In this document: positions 1 to 8,413 of the stretch, piece by piece | Numbering within the stretch: position 1 is the first letter of the stretch | Layout of the letters: every line of letters begins with the position of its first letter | Source of the DNA: JAXDBM01 sp964460245 | GTDB lineage: Bacteria > Desulfobacterota > Syntrophia > Syntrophales > Fen-1087 | Length of the DNA: 35,471 nucleotides | Direction of reading: 5' to 3' | NCBI GenBank assembly: GCA_964460245.1 | Contig: CAYWTL010000016.1 | Span: 1-35,471 of the forward strand | Made by a program: the position numbers and the translations under genes | Notes under the pieces: generated by a model | What the model saw: only the letters and a program-made list of their open reading frames with translations | Database searches by the model: none | Told to the model about the DNA's origin: nothing

Positions 1-550
1 TCTGCCCCTCCTCGCTGGTGGAGGCCAGGTTGCTTCCCCAGAAGAACATCAGTTTTGTCGGGTTATGCAGATCGGCAACCGGATAGAAGCCACAGGTATG
101 GATGCCGGTGATTTCCCGGCCGGCGTGGCAGACATCCTGAGAGGCGATCACGTTCGGCGAGCCGAAGATGTTGGCCAGGCGGATCAGGACGAAGTGCTCC
201 AGCCCCTTCGGCATGCCGACGCCGAACCCGACCGCCCTCGCGCCGTTCTTTTCCTTGATGCGCAGGAGGCTCTCCGCCGTCTCGTCCAGCGCCTGCTCCA
301 TGGAGATGCGCTGCCATTTCCCCTCGCCCCGCTCCCCGATCCGTTTCAGGGGGTGCGTGAGGCGGTCCGGGTGCATGAGGCGGTCCGCGGACACCCTGCC
401 TTTGAAGCAGGTGTAGCCCCTGTTCAGGTACCCTTCCGGATCCCCCTTGATCTGAACGATGCGGTTGTCCTTCACGCCCACCAGCAGGCCGCAGCCGCCG
501 TGGTCCATGCGCGCACAGTGCGTCTTTACCCAACGAAGATCTTCATCCAT
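1..550 (-). CDS. Molybdopterin oxidoreductase, N-terminal part (cut by window edge)
   Basis: The gene runs leftwards off the window, so only the first 183 residues are visible. The start is the ATG at 550, with GGGAGAA about six bases upstream. The N-terminus has the Fe-S/molybdopterin layout of the DMSO reductase superfamily: C12, then HGGC (C20), a stretch GVKDNRIVQIKGDP, and YTCFKGR (C48). It is followed by a second-domain sequence (GVGMPKGLEHF, SQDVCHAGR, FFWGSNLAST) of the kind that holds the cofactor. The usual Cx2-3C pair is replaced by C12-x3-D16-x3-C20, so one cluster ligand position is Asp. No Tat signal is seen, so a cytoplasmic enzyme is likely. The substrate cannot be told; formate dehydrogenase-like, thiosulfate reductase-like and other members share this N-terminus. 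Confidence 0.88.
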   Translation of the reverse strand, partial: MDEDLRWVKTHCARMDHGGCGLLVGVKDNRIVQIKGDPEGYLNRGYTCFKGRVSADRLMHPDRLTHPLKRIGERGEGKWQRISMEQALDETAESLLRIKEKNGARAVGFGVGMPKGLEHFVLIRLANIFGSPNVIASQDVCHAGREITGIHTCGFYPVADLHNPTKLMFFWGSNLASTSEEGQ

Positions 551-605
551 GACAGGTTCTCCCGTGTTGTTCGGTTTGTGTTAGCCGCTTGGATTTCCTA
601 GCCGT

Positions 606-1214
606 CTATTTGAGTTTGTCCAGCTCCTTGATCAGCATTTCCAGCGAGGGGCGCTCGTTGATGTCGTGGACGTCGATGTAGCGGATCACGCCCTGTTTGT
701 CGATCAGAATGAGCGCCCGCTCCGACACCCCGTCGCTGCGCAGGATGCCGTATGCGGATGCCGTCTGCCCGTGAGGCCAGAAATCGGAGAGCACCGGGAA
801 CCAGAGTTTCCCCATCTGGTTGGTCCAGGAGAAAAGCGTCGGAATGTTGTCCACGGTGACGCCCAGCAGGATCGCATCGTGGACCTCGAAAAGTTCCTTC
901 ACGATGTTGTAGCCGGGCCACTGGTCCGAGCAGACCGGCGTCCAGGCGGCGGGCACGAAGGACAGTACGACATTTTTCTTGCTGGCATAGTCCTTCAGCG
1001 ACACCACCCCGCCGGAGACGGCCGGGAGGCTGAAATCCGGCGCCTTCTGGCCCACTCGGACCTTGAGCGCGCTGTCCGTCGGTTTCAATCGGCCTGAGTC
1101 ATAAATGTTCCCCTTGTAGGCGTCGGACAGGCCGTACGAATCCTGCGCGAGGGGCAGGATCAGAGCGGCGGCGAAAACGGCGGTTATGGCCAGTGAATGG
1201 AATATGCTTTTCAC
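606..1214 (-). CDS. Exported single-Cys peroxiredoxin (AhpC/TSA family)
   Basis: A 202-residue protein that starts with GTG at 1214, just after AGGGGG. Residues 1-28 form a signal peptide or N-terminal anchor (basic start, hydrophobic stretch ITAVFAAALILPLA). The thioredoxin-fold peroxiredoxin domain covers roughly residues 50-200. The peroxidatic motif PxxxTxxC is present as PAAWTPVC (P88, T92, C95). C95 is the only cysteine in the whole protein, so this is a 1-Cys or AhpE/BCP-like enzyme that needs an outside thiol donor. The gene follows a second redoxin gene by 10 bases, and its ribosome binding site overlaps that gene's stop region, so the two are surely co-transcribed. Likely role: peroxide removal or thiol redox work in the periplasm. 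The physiological reductant is unknown. Confidence 0.88.
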   Translation of the reverse strand: MKSIFHSLAITAVFAAALILPLAQDSYGLSDAYKGNIYDSGRLKPTDSALKVRVGQKAPDFSLPAVSGGVVSLKDYASKKNVVLSFVPAAWTPVCSDQWPGYNIVKELFEVHDAILLGVTVDNIPTLFSWTNQMGKLWFPVLSDFWPHGQTASAYGILRSDGVSERALILIDKQGVIRYIDVHDINERPSLEMLIKELDKLK

Positions 1215-1224
1215 GTTGCACCCC

Positions 1225-1809
1225 CTATTTCAGCCCGGACAGCTTGATGATCTGATCGAGAAATGCATCCACTCCCTCAAAAGCGCCCAGCTTGGAGTAA
1301 AAGATCCGGTGGGAGCCGTCGGGGTTGATCCGCACACCGATGAAATAGGGCGTCCTCGGCTCCCCCAAAAGCTTGTGGAGCTTGAAATCCCCGTCTGAAA
1401 AGAGGGGAAAGGTCACGTTGTACTTCTTCTTGAAGACCCCCACTTCGTAGTCCGAATTGCCGATGCCGATGCCCAGCAGCTTGATTTTCCCCTTCAGGGC
1501 CGGATTGCTTTCAATCTTGTTGAAGAGGCTGTTGACGTTGGGCGCCTCGGCCTGGCAGTAGGGGCAGTACATGCTGAAGATTTCGATGAGCACCACGTCG
1601 GCTTTGACCTGGGGGATCTTGAAGGGGCCGGAAAAAAGCCGGCCGGACACCCTGAGATAGCTCTTGTCCGCGCTGTCCTTGGGAGCGGGCAGGGTGAAAT
1701 CGGGCAACTGCCCGCCAACGGCCGGCAGGGAAGCCGCCGCAGAGGGGACGGCCGTGAAACAGGCGAAAAGAGAGGCCAGCAGCAGGCACAGGGCAAACTT
1801 TTTCATCAT
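1225..1809 (-). CDS. Periplasmic thioredoxin-like protein (TlpA/redoxin family)
   Basis: A 194-residue protein starting at the ATG pair at 1809/1806, with GGAGG about six bases upstream. The first 26 residues are a signal peptide (MMKKFALCLLLASLF...SAAA). A lipobox is not convincing (LFAC has Phe at -2). The redoxin domain begins near residue 30 (VGGQLPDFTLP). The active site is C82-P-Y-C85 within FSMYCPYCQ, a CxxC typical of TlpA/ResA-type disulfide reductases or oxidases. A cis-Pro loop is present (RTPYFIG). It forms a two-gene operon with the single-Cys peroxiredoxin downstream. This protein is a natural candidate to reduce that peroxiredoxin (inference). It lies just beyond the type II secretion operon but is separated from it by a hairpin terminator. 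Confidence 0.88.
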   Translation of the reverse strand: MMKKFALCLLLASLFACFTAVPSAAASLPAVGGQLPDFTLPAPKDSADKSYLRVSGRLFSGPFKIPQVKADVVLIEIFSMYCPYCQAEAPNVNSLFNKIESNPALKGKIKLLGIGIGNSDYEVGVFKKKYNVTFPLFSDGDFKLHKLLGEPRTPYFIGVRINPDGSHRIFYSKLGAFEGVDAFLDQIIKLSGLK

Positions 1810-1895
1810 TCAAACCTCCGATGTGTGATTCAATGATTAGAATGAGGGCGGGAGCGCTTAACGAAGAACGAAACCGGCCTCGCGAATTCCTCTTT

Positions 1896-1924
1896 TTAAT
1901 AGCTTCCCGCCGTCGTAAAAGCAA
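1896..1924 (-). promoter_or_regulatory. Possible promoter for the redoxin pair
   Basis: On the minus strand TTGCTT (1919-1924) and TATTAA (1896-1901) are 17 bases apart, about 90 bases upstream of the redoxin start. Both boxes match the sigma-70 consensus only partly. The -35 box overlaps the T-run of the preceding terminator. Weak evidence. Confidence 0.3.
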
Positions 1925-1955
1925 CCCTAAAGATGGATTGCGGTCCCCGGGTTGC
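1917..1955 (-). terminator. Probable terminator of the type II secretion operon
   Basis: On the minus strand, 33 bases after the gspH stop, GCAACCC (1949-1955) pairs perfectly with GGGTTGC (1921-1927) across a 21-base loop, and TTTTA follows at once. It is a plausible intrinsic terminator, although the loop is long and the T-run short. Confidence 0.5.
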
Positions 1956-1988
1956 GTGACATAGCGGATCGAGAAGGTGCGGGCGGAG

Positions 1989-2537
1989 TCATTGCGTCCC
2001 GCTGTAGGAGATCTCGCTGTATTCGACGTACCGTTCGTAGACCTTGGCATCGCTCAGGAAGGGCGAAAAGAAAAGCGTGAAGAAACGGTCGCCCCGGGCC
2101 AGGTGGATCAGGACCGGCTGCGCGTAGCCCTGCTTGAAGAAGGTCACGGTCGCCTCGCCGTCGGATTTTTTATCGCGGCCGGCCGTGGCAATATCCGCAA
2201 TCCGCACGTCATCGGGCAGGCGGACGGCGTCTTTTCTCCGTTCATACTGCTTTTCCGGGGTCATGTCGGCGGTGTAGGTCCAGTAGGCGCGGCCGTTCAG
2301 ATCCAAGTGAAGGACATGGTCCACCTGTTGCCGGACCGCCTCCGCCCTCAGCTCCCTGCTGGCGCCGGTGATTTTCCGGACCGCCGCGCTGAGGCTGTCG
2401 TTCATCAGGGTGTCCCGGATTCGCGGGGCGGCGATGAACAGCATCAGCCCGATGATCAGGACGACGAGAGCCAGCTCGATGAGGGTATAGCCGCGATCAG
2501 TCGGCTTCCCAGTTGTTGATGTCCTTGTTTTTTCCAT
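1989..2537 (-). CDS. gspH: Type II secretion minor pseudopilin GspH
   Basis: Last gene of the secretion operon. From the ATG at 2537 it encodes 182 residues. An in-frame GTG at 2552 is possible but looks less likely. The prepilin leader ends DRG, and cleavage after G16 leaves YTLIELALVVLIIGLMLFI, with Glu at +5 as required by prepilin peptidase. The periplasmic part (about 130 residues) is poorly conserved, as usual in GspH. The start lies inside the end of gspG (about 40 bases overlap), implying translational coupling. GspH joins I, J and K in or near the tip of the pseudopilus. Assignment as H rests on position after G and on the class III signal. General GspH/FimT-type prepilin is the safe reading. 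Confidence 0.85.
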   Translation of the reverse strand: MEKTRTSTTGKPTDRGYTLIELALVVLIIGLMLFIAAPRIRDTLMNDSLSAAVRKITGASRELRAEAVRQQVDHVLHLDLNGRAYWTYTADMTPEKQYERRKDAVRLPDDVRIADIATAGRDKKSDGEATVTFFKQGYAQPVLIHLARGDRFFTLFFSPFLSDAKVYERYVEYSEISYSGTQ

Positions 2538-2946
2538 CCCCGCCGGGTTCACCGTCAGCCCCCAGTGAGCTCAGGTCGAAGTCTCCGTGGACGCCGGGGC
2601 TGAGATAAACGAACTCCTTGTCCCATGGGTCCTTCGGCACCTTGTTCCGCTCCAGGTAGCCTCCCTGTCTCCAGTTTTTGGCCTGCTGGCCGGCGGAGGG
2701 AGCTTCCACCAGTGCCTGAAGTCCCTGTTCGGTGGTCGGATAACCTCCATTGTCCAGCCGGTAAAGCTTCAGGGCGGTTTCAAGGCTTTCGATCTGAATG
2801 CGGGCTTTCGCGCGCCTTGCCTCGTCGGGCCTTCCCATGATTCTGGGAATGATCAGGCCGGCCAGGATTCCGAGGATCACAATCACCACCATCAATTCGA
2901 TCAGGGTGAAACCGCGCTCCCCTCTTTTCCGCCTCAATTTCATCAT
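2497..2946 (-). CDS. gspG: Type II secretion major pseudopilin GspG
   Basis: A 149-residue major pseudopilin. The leader MMKLRRKRGERG is cleaved after G12, giving FTLIELMVVIVILGILAGLI with Glu at +5. The mature protein has the classic GspG features: the PRIMGRPDEA helix end, ALKLYRLDNGGYPTTEQGLQALV, and the C-terminal DPWDKEFVYLSPG and SLGADGEPGGDGKNKDINNW segments, whose Asp residues correspond to the calcium site of GspG proteins. GGGGGG lies eight bases before the tandem ATG start. It polymerises into the periplasmic pseudopilus driven by GspE/GspF. It is processed by a prepilin peptidase (GspO/PilD) that is not encoded in this window. Confidence 0.97.
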   Translation of the reverse strand: MMKLRRKRGERGFTLIELMVVIVILGILAGLIIPRIMGRPDEARRAKARIQIESLETALKLYRLDNGGYPTTEQGLQALVEAPSAGQQAKNWRQGGYLERNKVPKDPWDKEFVYLSPGVHGDFDLSSLGADGEPGGDGKNKDINNWEAD

Positions 2947-3016
2947 TTTTCAATCCCCCCGTTGCATGAGACTTCTCTGCCCCTGCCGCCGGTTCGGCGG
3001 GGTCATTGCGAAAACG

Positions 3017-4246
3017 TTACCGGACCAGCTGGTTCATTTCAAAGATTGGCAGCAGAATCGAGACGACAATGAAGCCGACGATCAGCCCCATCAGCAGGAC
3101 CATTGCCGGTTCGAGCAGGGAGGTTATCATCAGGATTTGCGATTCGACTTCCCGCTCGTAGGAATCGGCGACACGGTAGAGCATCGGTTCGAGATTTCCG
3201 CTCTGCTCGCCCACGGCGATCATCTCGATGACCATGGGCGGGAAAAAGCCCTTCCGGGCAAGGGATGCGGAGAGCGGCTGCCCTTCCTCGACCTCCCTGC
3301 CGGCGCTTTGCAGGTCGTCGGCGATAAGCCGGTTGTCCACGACGTTCCGGACGATCTCCATGGCGGTCAGCAGCGGGACGCCGCTCTGCAGCAGCGTGCC
3401 GAGGGTCCGGCTGAAGCGGGCCACCGCCATCTTGCGGTTGACCGGTCCGAAAAGGGGCGCCTTCAGCTTGAGACGGTCCCAGACACGGCGTCCCTGCTCC
3501 GTCTGGGTGACGGCATATCTCAGGGCCAGGAACCCGGCGACGGCGACCAGAAGAAGCACCCACCAGAAAGACTGGAGAAAACGGCTCACGGCGATGAGCA
3601 GCAGCGTAATGCCCGGCAGGGTCTGGTGCATCTCCTGGAAGATCCGGGTGATGTTCGGCACCACGAAGGCAATGAGGAAAAGCAGGACCAGGCTGCCGAT
3701 GAGAAACATGAAAAGCGGGTAGGCCAGCGCCGACCGGATTCTCGTTTTCAGGGTCTGCTGGCTCTCGCTGAAATCCGCCAGCCTCTCCAGAACCAGATTG
3801 ACGTTCCCCGATGCCTCGCCGGCGCGGATCATGTTGACGTAGAAGGGGGCGAAGATTCCGGGGTGGCGGGAAAGGCTTCCCGTCAGGCTGTTGCCCTCAT
3901 TGACGTCCTCCCGGATCTGCGCCAGCGTTTTTTTCAGCCGGGGGTGCGTGGTCTGGGAAACGAGAACCGACAGCGAGGGCACCAACGGCAGGCCGGCCCC
4001 GAGAAGTGTGGCAAGCTGCCGGGTCATGACCGATATCTCCCTCAGGCTGACCTTGCCCGCAAAGCCCTCCAGGGCCTTGCGGGCGGGGGCATTCTCTTTC
4101 TGCTGCTCCGACGACTCCCTCAGATCGATCGGGTACATCCTTGTTTCACGGAGCTTCTGACGCGCCCCGGCGGCGCTGGCGGCGTCGACGATGCCCTTGA
4201 GCCTGTGGCCCCGGTCATCGAGCGCTATGTATTCATAAACAGGCAT
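3017..4246 (-). CDS. gspF: Type II secretion inner-membrane platform protein GspF
   Basis: A 409-residue protein of the GspF/PilC/TadC family at its normal length. It starts MPVYEYIALDDRG, typical of GspF. Two repeated cytoplasmic GspF domains lie at about residues 68-175 and 270-380 (each with the RQLATLLGAGLPLV- or SRTLGTLLQSGVPLL-type signature). Three membrane segments lie near 175-198, 226-246 and 378-402. It forms the platform core that couples GspE ATP hydrolysis to pseudopilus growth. It sits between gspE (54 bases upstream) and gspG (70 bases downstream). No strong ribosome binding site is visible. Confidence 0.97.
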   Translation of the reverse strand: MPVYEYIALDDRGHRLKGIVDAASAAGARQKLRETRMYPIDLRESSEQQKENAPARKALEGFAGKVSLREISVMTRQLATLLGAGLPLVPSLSVLVSQTTHPRLKKTLAQIREDVNEGNSLTGSLSRHPGIFAPFYVNMIRAGEASGNVNLVLERLADFSESQQTLKTRIRSALAYPLFMFLIGSLVLLFLIAFVVPNITRIFQEMHQTLPGITLLLIAVSRFLQSFWWVLLLVAVAGFLALRYAVTQTEQGRRVWDRLKLKAPLFGPVNRKMAVARFSRTLGTLLQSGVPLLTAMEIVRNVVDNRLIADDLQSAGREVEEGQPLSASLARKGFFPPMVIEMIAVGEQSGNLEPMLYRVADSYEREVESQILMITSLLEPAMVLLMGLIVGFIVVSILLPIFEMNQLVR

Positions 4247-4300
4247 AAAGTCGAAACCAAAACGATGCGGATTGAGGAGACAGGCGGTTCATGGGACCCC

Positions 4301-6094
4301 TCACTTGGGCGGTGCTTCCGTCCTGTCCGGAATCACGTCAACGTCCCGCTTCAGGATGCGGGTGACCCGGAAGACCTCCTCGATCGTGGTGATCCCCGCC
4401 AATACTTTGCGGGCTCCGTCGTGAAGCAGGTTGGTCATGCCATGCCGCAGGGCCAGGTCGTTGATCTGATTGGCATCGGACGTTTTCAGAATCAGGTGCT
4501 TGATTTCGTCCTCCAGGAGCATGATTTCAAAAATGGCGGTCCGGCCCCGGTAGCCTGTTTTCATGCAGGATTGGCATCCCTTTTTCCGGTACAGCACATG
4601 GTCGGAAAGCAGGTCCCGGCCGATGCCGGCGTTTGCCAGCGATTCGTCGTCCGGTATGTAGGCCTCCTTGCATTTCGGGCAGAGGACCCGGACGAGGCGC
4701 TGCGCAATGATCGCAATCACCGAGGAGGTGACCAGGAACGGCTCGATCCCCATGTCGATCAGGCGCGTCACAGCGCTGGCGGCGTCGTTGGTATGGAGTG
4801 TGGAAAAGACCAGATGACCCGTCAGGGAGGACTGGATGGCGATTTCCGCTGTTTCCCGGTCGCGGATTTCGCCTACCAGGATGACGTCGGGATCCTGGCG
4901 GACGATCGAGCGCAGCCCGGTGGCGAAGTTCAGGTCGATTTTGGGGTTCACCTGAATCTGGCCGATTCCCTCGATCTGGTACTCGATGGGGTCTTCGATG
5001 GTGATGATGTTGACTTCCGGGTTGTTGATCGTGGAAAGGGCTGCATAGAGCGTCGTCGTCTTGCCGCTGCCGGTGGGGCCGGTCACCAGCAGAATGCCGT
5101 AGGGCGACTTAATGAGCTTTTGGAACAGGGCGATGTTCCTGCCGTCCATGCCGAGATCGGACAGTTTCATCATCGATCCGGATTTGTCGAGCAGCCGCAA
5201 GACCACCCTTTCACCGAAGGCGGTGGGGATCACGGAAACCCGGATGTCCACGCTCCGGTCTGCGATCTTGATCTCGATCCGTCCGTCCTGGGGCAGGCGC
5301 TTTTCGGCGATGTTGAGTCGCGCCATGATCTTGACGCGGGAGGTCAGGGGCGAATGGATCCGCCGGGGCAGGCTGAGAATGTCGTAGAGAATGCCGTCGA
5401 TGCGGTAGCGGATCTTCAAGGCGCTCTGATAGGGTTCGATATGGATGTCGCTCGCCCGGTCCCGAATGGCACCGGAGAGCAGAAGGTTCACCAGCTTGAT
5501 GATCGGGGCATCGCTGGTTTCATCCAGAAGGTCTCCGGTCTCTTCGATCTCGGAGATGATGCGGTCTGTCGACTCGTCGCTCATTTCCGCGAAGAATTCC
5601 TTGGCCGTGTTCCGGCTCAGGTCATAGGCCAGGTTGATCGCTGCCTGAATCGCGGCCTGCGTGGAAAGGATCGTTCGGCAGTCCCTCCAGCCGAGAAAGT
5701 TGCGCAGGTCGTCGGCGGGCTGGAAATTGGCCGGATCGTTGACGGCAACGAGCGCGCCCTGTGGGGTTTCCAGGGGAACCATTCGAAACCGTTTCAGATA
5801 CTGAATGGGGATCCGGCCGGTAAAGTCCGTATTCATCTGTTCCGTGGGGAGTTCCGGGCAGAAGGGGATCTGAAGCTGGGCGCTCATGGCTTCCAGAAAG
5901 CCTGTTTCGGTGATGGCCTTTTTCTGCAGCAGGATGTCCAGCAGGCCGGCCCCGTTTCCACGGAATTCCCGGACCGCCTCAGCCAGTGTTTTTTCCGGGA
6001 CGCCGGCACGGATCAGGAAGTCAAAGGATGACGGGATCTCGGGCGCGGGTTTCCCCGGTTTCGGATCGTTTCGGGTGGCCGTTTTGGATTCCAT
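4301..6094 (-). CDS. gspE: Type II secretion ATPase GspE
   Basis: A 597-residue secretion ATPase of the GspE/PilB family. The N-terminal T2SSE_N region (about 20-165) would dock onto GspL. The motor domain carries the Asp box region (ASDIHIEPY, 215-222), Walker A GPTGSGKT (339-346), Walker B VILVGEI (404-410) and the His box TGHLVFSTLHTND (425-437). The tetracysteine zinc motif is intact: C472/C475 and C507/C510. All catalytic elements are therefore present. The start at 6094 follows the gspD stop by 16 bases. Acts in the cytoplasm at the inner-membrane platform to power pseudopilus assembly. Its full motif set makes a GspE call firmer than a PilB one, given the flanking gspD and gspF. Confidence 0.97.
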   Translation of the reverse strand: MESKTATRNDPKPGKPAPEIPSSFDFLIRAGVPEKTLAEAVREFRGNGAGLLDILLQKKAITETGFLEAMSAQLQIPFCPELPTEQMNTDFTGRIPIQYLKRFRMVPLETPQGALVAVNDPANFQPADDLRNFLGWRDCRTILSTQAAIQAAINLAYDLSRNTAKEFFAEMSDESTDRIISEIEETGDLLDETSDAPIIKLVNLLLSGAIRDRASDIHIEPYQSALKIRYRIDGILYDILSLPRRIHSPLTSRVKIMARLNIAEKRLPQDGRIEIKIADRSVDIRVSVIPTAFGERVVLRLLDKSGSMMKLSDLGMDGRNIALFQKLIKSPYGILLVTGPTGSGKTTTLYAALSTINNPEVNIITIEDPIEYQIEGIGQIQVNPKIDLNFATGLRSIVRQDPDVILVGEIRDRETAEIAIQSSLTGHLVFSTLHTNDAASAVTRLIDMGIEPFLVTSSVIAIIAQRLVRVLCPKCKEAYIPDDESLANAGIGRDLLSDHVLYRKKGCQSCMKTGYRGRTAIFEIMLLEDEIKHLILKTSDANQINDLALRHGMTNLLHDGARKVLAGITTIEEVFRVTRILKRDVDVIPDRTEAPPK

Positions 6095-6110
6095 GATCTG
6101 AACGGTACGG

Positions 6111-8369
6111 CTACTTCTTCTTTTTCGCCGGCATGGTTTTGATCGTCCCCTCCTGAAGGGAGTGCATATAATCCTTCTTGTCCTGGTGGATGTCCGCGGC
6201 GTCCTCGGGTTTCTGGATGATGCGCGGGGTGATGAAAATGAAGAGATTGGTCTTGTCCCCGACTTTCGTTTTGTACTTGAACAACCAGCCCAACAGTGGG
6301 ATATCGCCCAGCAAAGGGACCTTGTAGATGCCGTCGCTGGTGGAATCCTCGATCAGCCCGCCGATCACGACCGTGTCCCCGCTCTTTACGGTGACGGTCG
6401 TCTTCGCCGTTCTTTTCAGGGTGGTCGGGGCCAGAATTTTCATTCCCGTGCCGATGTCCTGCGTCTGCGTGTCCAGCTTCGTGACGGACTGGTCGAGTTT
6501 CAGACGGACGAAGCCCTCTTTGTTGATCTGGGGCGTGACCTTCAGCGTGATCCCCACGTCCTTGTACTCGTAGCTGCTGTAATTGATGGTCGAGGTGGTC
6601 GTGGTGTCCTGGCGGGTAACGTAGGGGACGTTTTTGCCTACGGTCATCTCGGCCTCCTCGTTGTCCAGGGTCAGGAGTTGCGGGGTGGCCAGGATGCGGA
6701 CATCCGTATCGGCCTGGTAGGCCTGGATGAAGGCGGCAAGATTTGGAAAAGTGATGTCCGCCCCGCCGACCGTTGCCACCTTGATCGCCTGTCCGATCAC
6801 GCCCAGCGTGAGGCCGGAGGCAAGCGAGGGAAGCGACGTGATCGTGCCGGTCGACGTACCGGTGGTCGCGCCGGCGGTCGACGGCGTCAGCAGGCCGGAG
6901 GAGATGGGGAAAGCGCCCCCCTCGCCGCTGCCGCTGCCGATACCCGTGTAGCTGTCGGAGATTTTCACCGCGCCCATCCATTCGACGCCGATCTTGAAAT
7001 TCTTGCTCGCGTTCACTTCCATGATCAGGGCTTCCAGGTAAACCATGGCCCGGGGGATGTCGAGCTTCCGGATCACGTCCTCGAGGATCTGGTAATCGGC
7101 CGTGTCGGCCGTGATGATCAGCGAATTGGTGGCCTTGTCGGCCACGATCTGCACCGATTTGGAAACCGCCGCCGGTTTCCCGTCAGGCAGCTTGCCCTGT
7201 TGGGGAATCGTCGTCAGGACTTTGGCGGTTTCTTCCGCCCGGGCGTTCTGCAGGTAGTAAACGCGAATCATTCCCGTCCCCTTGGGGATTTCCCGGTCCA
7301 TCAGGGCAATCAGCTCCTTCACCCGGATCGTGTCGTTTTCCGTGGCGGCGACGATGACGGCATTGGTCCGTTCGTCGGCAACGATTTTGACCGGAGCCAG
7401 GGACCCCTTCTGCTGGTGGAAGACGCTGATCAACGACTTCAGGGTGTCCGCGGCCGAAGCGTACTTGAGCGGAATGTAGGAGATGGTTTCCCCGGCGCCC
7501 TCCACGTCCAGGGTATCGATGATCTCCTGTAGGCGTTTGATGTTGGAAAGGACATCGGTGATGACCAGCATGCCCGCCGGCGGATAGGAGAGGATGATGC
7601 TTGACCTGGAGACGAGCGGGTCGAGCACCCGCTTCATCTCGTCCGGGTTGGCATGCTCCAGGGAAACGATCTGGGTGACCATCTTGTCTTCCGACGGGGT
7701 GACGCCGTCCGGGAGCACCCTCGTCGCCAGACTCTTCTCTCGTGCAATCTGGGCGGGGACGATCTTGATCACCTCTCCCGACGGAACGGTAGTGAACCCG
7801 TTGACTTCCAGGACCGATTCGAAGACCCTATAGACCTCGCTGATGGCGATTTTCTTGGGGGAGACGACGGTCACCTTGCCCTTGACCCGTTCGTCGAAGA
7901 TGAAGTTCTTTCCGGTCAGTTCGCTGATGAACTTGATGAAGACCTGAATGTCCACATTGTCGAAATCAATGGTGACATACCGGGCGCCCTTGCCGGCTGC
8001 ATCACCTGCCGTCGGACGCTTGACCGTCTTTTCCGGCCTTGAAGACCGGGGTTCCGTGGGGGAGGGAGAAATCGTCGTCGCGGCGGTCTGAGCCGATGGC
8101 GCAGCGGCCGGCAGTGCCGGTGAATGCTTCGCGCCCTCGGATTCGCTTTTCGGACGGCTCCGGTTTTCCGGTGCCTTTCGGGTGCCTTTCCGTCCGTCGG
8201 GGGTTTTCCGGTAAGCCGATGGATTGGTGGCCTTTTCCTGCGGTTCCGTCGGTACCGCCGGAGCGGCCGTCGTGACCGTCCGGTCTTCGCCGGCAACGCG
8301 GGCAGCAGTTGCCGGCGCAGGAGCGAAAAGGAAAATAATGCAACATGCCGCCGAGAACAGCGACCGCAT
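6111..8369 (-). CDS. gspD: Type II secretion outer-membrane secretin GspD
   Basis: A 752-residue secretin. The open frame extends further upstream, but the real start is the ATG at 8369: AAGGG lies just before it and a signal peptide follows (MRSLFSAACCIIFLFAPAPA, cleaved near residue 23). Residues about 24-128 are an unusual linker rich in Pro, Ala, Ser, Thr, Lys and Arg. Then come N0 (from about 131, YVTIDFDNVDIQVFIKFISE), N1-N3 repeats with the KYASAADTLKSL and NARAEETAKVL signatures, and the C-terminal secretin domain ending VPLLGDIPLLGWLFKY. The tail is Lys-rich. No lipobox is present. It forms the outer-membrane channel for folded exoproteins. GspC and GspD are both encoded in this operon. 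Confidence 0.97.
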   Translation of the reverse strand: MRSLFSAACCIIFLFAPAPATAARVAGEDRTVTTAAPAVPTEPQEKATNPSAYRKTPDGRKGTRKAPENRSRPKSESEGAKHSPALPAAAPSAQTAATTISPSPTEPRSSRPEKTVKRPTAGDAAGKGARYVTIDFDNVDIQVFIKFISELTGKNFIFDERVKGKVTVVSPKKIAISEVYRVFESVLEVNGFTTVPSGEVIKIVPAQIAREKSLATRVLPDGVTPSEDKMVTQIVSLEHANPDEMKRVLDPLVSRSSIILSYPPAGMLVITDVLSNIKRLQEIIDTLDVEGAGETISYIPLKYASAADTLKSLISVFHQQKGSLAPVKIVADERTNAVIVAATENDTIRVKELIALMDREIPKGTGMIRVYYLQNARAEETAKVLTTIPQQGKLPDGKPAAVSKSVQIVADKATNSLIITADTADYQILEDVIRKLDIPRAMVYLEALIMEVNASKNFKIGVEWMGAVKISDSYTGIGSGSGEGGAFPISSGLLTPSTAGATTGTSTGTITSLPSLASGLTLGVIGQAIKVATVGGADITFPNLAAFIQAYQADTDVRILATPQLLTLDNEEAEMTVGKNVPYVTRQDTTTTSTINYSSYEYKDVGITLKVTPQINKEGFVRLKLDQSVTKLDTQTQDIGTGMKILAPTTLKRTAKTTVTVKSGDTVVIGGLIEDSTSDGIYKVPLLGDIPLLGWLFKYKTKVGDKTNLFIFITPRIIQKPEDAADIHQDKKDYMHSLQEGTIKTMPAKKKK

Positions 8370-8413
8370 TGCGCCCTTGCAGGGCGAAGGATCGGTGAAA
8401 ATTTTGAGGGCCG

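Noticed and set aside
2798..6031. A 1077-codon open frame on the plus strand
   Set aside because: It lies antisense to gspF and gspE, which have complete motifs. Long shadow frames are common in GC-rich DNA. The translation is rich in Asp/Gly/His/Gln with no recognisable domain.
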